From Crotophaga sulcirostris (taxonomy: Eukaryota > Chordata > Aves > Cuculiformes > Crotophagidae), in the NCBI GenBank assembly GCA_013397455.1, contig VYZB01000168.1:1268839-1332838 (forward strand): a stretch of 64,000 nucleotides of DNA. Reading direction: 5' to 3'. Of the stretch, positions 60,221-64,000 are shown one piece after another. The translations under genes were made by a program, and so were the position numbers. A model generated the notes under the pieces. It made no database searches. It saw nothing but the letters and a program-made list of their open reading frames with translations, and was not told where the DNA came from. The number at the start of each line of letters is the position of its first letter. Position 1 is the first letter of the stretch.

Positions 60221-62584
60221 TCAATAGTACCTCAGTTTTCTACAAGCACTTGGAATTTCTCCAGGCTTGAGTAATTCCAGTTACACTGCTTTCAATCTTT
60301 TCAATTGTTAATATATCACTTCAAATAAAAATTATAACATGCAAAAGAGTAGGGGCACTGACTTTGATGCTTCTATAGTTCAAAATACGTTCTAAGATTT
60401 AAAAAATTACACATATATTTTATGATTAACAATCTTCTTTATATTTCTATTTCTGATCAACATTTCATCTTACAGCTGGCAATTTTTTTCTGCTTAAAAC
60501 AACAAAGACAAAAGATCTAGGTAATGAACATTCACTGAAGGGGTGCAGCGGGCTTAGGTGACTTCAAACAATCGTTAGTAATGCTATCTAGATAACTGTA
60601 ACTAACCTACTCATGGTATTTTACAGAAAGTAGCCTCAGTTTCTGATGGACATGCTTAGTCAGTTTGATTAAATAGGAAACATCCCCAGATTCCTGCATG
60701 ATCCTTACTCCTCATCATCCCTGCTTCCCTTGAGACTTACGTATAAACTATTGAAAAATGAAATATCGGCATTAGCTGGCAGTCCAAAAGCAGAAAAAAC
60801 TCTGAACATTGCATGAATATTGTATTGATAAACACGTTGATGATACAGCCGTTTCCACAAGAATTTGACCCATCTTATTAATATTAACGGAATACTTTCC
60901 CTTAAATAACAACATGGCAAACCAAAGCCTGTCCTGTGTTACCAGTTCTTGTTCCTGGGCATTTAGGGTACCCAAGATGCCTTTATTGTGCTGCGGGGAT
61001 TTCTCACACTTCTGTCTTTGTCCTAACAAGGCATGCATCTTTTTGATAGAGAAGGAAGAAGGTAAAATATGAAAGTACTGAAAAACCCTATCCATAATGC
61101 TCAAACATTCCCAAACCCACATAATTAGTAGTCTAAATAGGCATTAATGATAACTCTTTGAAATGTTTCCGTGACATATTTTTCCTTTCCTTATGTGCAT
61201 GCATGTGCATATTTATATGTATCTGCATGTATTTCTATATATACACAAAAAAATATGGATGGGCATATAAATAAGTACACATTCAATGTGCATCAATCTA
61301 ATATCTCTGTCCTCCCATTCCTCTTTCTGCACGAACTATTGGGAATTTTTAATTTCTCTTAGATAAAATTACCTCTATTTTTTTATTACTTAAATGCATA
61401 TTCAGATATGAGTGACACACATCTGTTTTCCTAAATGAACTTTTATCAGTTATGCTTTTTGGATTGCTTGGGGAAGATTATAATACCTGGCTGTTCTCCA
61501 GACTCTCCTGGTCCGTATGAAGAGCTGTTGGAGGGACCACAAGAACACAGTCCACATTCACAAAGTAACAAGGGAAACGATTTGAAATAAGCAATGAAAA
61601 AATAGATACAGGAACTATCTCTTGATATTTTTCCTCTTTACATTTTCAGCCTTAACACAGCTTGAAGTTTCCTGTAAAAAGCTATGCAAAGTGGGATCTT
61701 GCAGCACAGATCATGTGATAAATGGGATGCCTCTCAGGAACATAAATTTGTGCTGGTGCATCTTGATGCAGAATTGGTGTTGGTGCTAACACGTCGTTAT
61801 CCCAAACGCTTCAGAGTCCTTTGGGCTTGCCATGAAGGTAAGGATTTATCTTCTAATCTCAGAACCACTTTTCTCTGTCTGGATTAGTCATGAGTAGGAA
61901 AGTCATTAACATTTATGAACTGGGGATTAATAACACTCCTGAGCGTATTATGTGGTCTATTTGTCCCCTACCCAGCCCCTTAACCTATGTGGTCTGATAC
62001 AAACGAAAGAAACTAACCACATAGCTCAGGAAGCAAGAGTGGGGGGGGAGAGACAAAGAGATGGTTATAGAAAATGTTCTGACCTGTCATCATGGGACAA
62101 GACTCAACTCGATTGCTTTACTCAGTATGAGTGGAAGTGTATTCAAATATAGATGTTTTCTTACCCTTGGTTGGAAAATGTTGGTGTGCGACAGCTCTGT
62201 GAAGCAGTTTTTAGATAATAATAACAATTACGCTTGAGCACCCACCTTATTTGCCAGACCTGGTTTCCTCTTCCCAAATACCAAGTCGTTGCTCAAAGGA
62301 AGCAATTTTTTAATCAGTAGAAGATGTGAAAGAAAAACATCAGGGGTCTTCAACATTCTATCAGAAAACAGTCTACAGAATATCTCTGAATGTTGGCAGA
62401 ATCGTATAAATCTGTGTGCCAACTCAAAAGGGATCTATTTTGAAGGTGATCATAGTTGATTTTCTTAATTTGTTAAATAAAAATTTTTACAGATCTAGTC
62501 TCATTTTTTTGTATCTGACCTCGTATGTCTGCGATAAATAGAAAAAAAATGGATAGCACAGGCCTCACTCACTTGGAAATTTAA
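60221..62584. other. Non-coding stretch
   Basis: No confirmed feature. A frame at 61678-61887 overlaps a good GAAG|GTAAGG donor at 61837/61838 but lacks a good acceptor. A seven- to eight-base G run lies near 62041. The ancient CR1 may continue a little past its left boundary. Confidence 0.45.
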
Positions 62585-64000
62585 CTGAATCAAAAATAGC
62601 TGAAGTTGGAAGGAATCTGTAGAGACTGCCCAGTCTAACCCCTCCCCAGATCAAGTAACAGTCTTCTATAGCAAGTTTATTGGTACCATGTCCAGAGGGA
62701 TTTTGAGTATGTTCATGGATGAAGACAACACAAACTCTCTGGGCAATTTACTATTCTGTTTGACCCCCCTTAGGGTTAAAAAGTTTTTCTCATATTTAAA
62801 TGGAATTTCCTGTGTTTCCATCTGTGCCTAATGCCCAGCATGTGTAAACTTGCTCAGGGTCCACTACCCTATCAATCCATTAATACAGATTTTAAACAGC
62901 GTTGACCCTCATTATGGACCCTTGGGGTATACCACTAGTAACTGACCTCCATGAACTTTACTCTTTAAGAACAGCAGTTAGGCAGTTTTCAAACTACCTT
63001 ACTGTATATTCAGTCAGCCTGTATTTCAATGGGAGATGATGTCATAAACCTTCCAACAGTCAAGAGAAACAAGATCCACAGTTCTTCCCTCAGACACCAA
63101 ATTAGTCTTTTCATTATAGAAGGATAGTTATCAGGTTTGTCAGACATTCTTTCCCCTATGTAAATCCATACTGACTACTCCCAATCACCCTCTCGACCTT
63201 AATGTGTTTAGTTTCCATGATTATTTGTTCCATCATCACCCCAAAGATAAACATAACGTTGACCAACCTGCAGTTCCCCAGATCCTCCTGATTGTACTTC
63301 ATGAAGGCAGGAGTGGGGTTTGCTTCCTCTGGAACCTTCCTCACATGTCGTGATTTTTCAAAGATTATTTGGGAGTCGTGTCTCAATAACATTCACCAGG
63401 ACCCTGAACATTTGTGCGTGCTTCCTATCAGGTCCCATGTCCTTGTGTATGTCCAATCTCTTAAAATGTTCTCTAACCTTATCGTCCTCCACCAAGAGTA
63501 AATGCCACCAAGAGGAAATGTTCACTGTCCACACTTTCCCATCACTCCTAGGGATTCTCAGGGACCTTTGGATTCCATATGCTAAACCTCAACAGTAAAG
63601 ACCCAGGCAAATAAAGCACTGAGTACCTCAGCCTTTACCGTATTGCAAGTCTTTTGCCCGATTTGGAAGCAGGACTACATTTTCTGTAAATTTTCCTTTT
63701 GTTGATGAAAAAAGCCTTCTTGTTGCCCTTCATGCCTCTCTCCAGAACCAACTCCAAGTGGGCTTTCCTGACACCATCATCATATACTCAGTTTCTATAT
63801 TCTATATAACAACCCCTTGTACACTTGCTTTTCATATCTGAGTTTTGTCAGAACATTCTTGTCCATCCATGCAGGCCTCCTGCCATCTTTGCATCATTTT
63901 CTACTAATTCTGATGGATATTCTAGTGCTTGGAGGAGGTGGTCTTTGAAAATCAACCAGCTCTCCTGGTTGACCCATCTTCTCTTCAGGGCTGTATCCCA
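62585..64000 (-). mobile_element. Decayed CR1 LINE with internal deletion, antisense, cut by window end
   Basis: The plus strand begins with the complement of a CR1 3' UTR (GAAGTTGGAAGGAATCTG, AACTCTCTGGGCAATTTACT, AAAAAGTTTTTCTCAT). Near 62845 it jumps straight to sequence normally several hundred bases further 5' in the element (TTAAACAGCGTTGACC, GGGGTATACCACTAG), so part of the reverse-transcriptase thumb region is deleted. From there it runs on through the palm and N-terminal reverse-transcriptase region into upstream ORF2 sequence (ATCCATGCAGGCCTCCTGCC near 63870; ATCAACCAGCTCTCCTGG near 63955) and leaves the window still inside the element. Confidence 0.9.
62930..64000 (-). pseudogene. 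CR1 ORF2 fragment, heavily mutated
   Basis: The minus frame 63392-63156 reads NPTPAFMKYNQEDLGNCRLV, then MEQIIMETK and VIGSSQYGFT, matching the N-terminal reverse-transcriptase blocks of CR1 that precede motif A. The other blocks lie in different frames with stops. It is older than the copy at 41.7 kb and not functional. The endonuclease part, if present, lies beyond the window. Confidence 0.82.

Noticed and set aside
61678..61887. Short frame ending at a strong GAAG|GTAAGG splice donor (61837/61838), peptide with a CHEG end
   Set aside because: No good acceptor precedes it (an in-frame TAA at 61675-61677 and only a weak ATCTTGCAG at 61704), and the peptide resembles no known domain.
1..64000. 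tRNA, rRNA, CRISPR, operon or prokaryotic mobile features
   Set aside because: None seen on either strand. The sequence is vertebrate nuclear DNA, so Shine-Dalgarno sites, riboswitches and similar features do not apply.

Overview
This window looks like bird nuclear DNA, AT-rich by eye and almost without protein-coding sequence. The bird assignment rests on CR1 (chicken repeat 1) retrotransposons with typical avian 3' ends, plus much older CR1 and MIR-type (CORE-SINE) relics of the kind shared by amniotes. No L1, Alu-like or bacterial-type sequence was seen. The one young-looking CR1 copy ends in a GTGATACT-like tail rather than the ATTCTATG tail familiar from chicken. That would fit a non-galliform bird, but the species cannot be named from this.

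Layout. 1-16 kb: unremarkable AT-rich DNA with a CR1 3' end (1296-1382), two weak MIR-type relics and a TTTG/TTTA microsatellite. 16-25 kb: more non-coding DNA with a third MIR relic, a local 21-bp duplication and two possible regulatory motif clusters (21.8 and 22.5 kb). 25.6-26.9 kb: the best candidate host-gene piece, a strong 3' splice site followed by a 30-codon open stretch, a stop and a UTR-like tail with a poly(A) signal. The gene was not recognised. 29.4-30.3 kb: a very old sense-strand CR1. 31.8-34.2 kb: two CR1 copies facing each other. 36.6-37.9 kb: a GC-richer island with a CCAAT box, a TATA box and a short candidate first exon. 40.2 kb: a clear MIR relic. 41.7-43.1 kb: the least decayed CR1, whose reverse-transcriptase frame has one stop. 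47.1-47.5 kb: a MIR relic and a strong G-quadruplex motif. 49.5 kb: another MIR relic. 53.5-54.4 kb: a GC-richer segment dense in transcription-factor-like motifs. 55.4 kb: a CR1 3' fragment. 58.5-60.2 kb: a long ancient CR1. 62.6-64.0 kb: a decayed CR1 running off the window end.

There is no operon or pathway to describe. The most economical reading is an intergenic region or very large intron(s), possibly next to or inside a developmentally regulated gene. The sequence is a layered record of CR1 insertion: ancient amniote copies, older avian copies and one comparatively recent copy. No new biological system is visible. The items most worth checking are the orphan terminal exon at 25.7 kb, the core promoter at 37.6 kb and the motif-dense segment at 54.1-54.3 kb. 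Repeat family names and boundaries come from remembered consensus features, not from a search.
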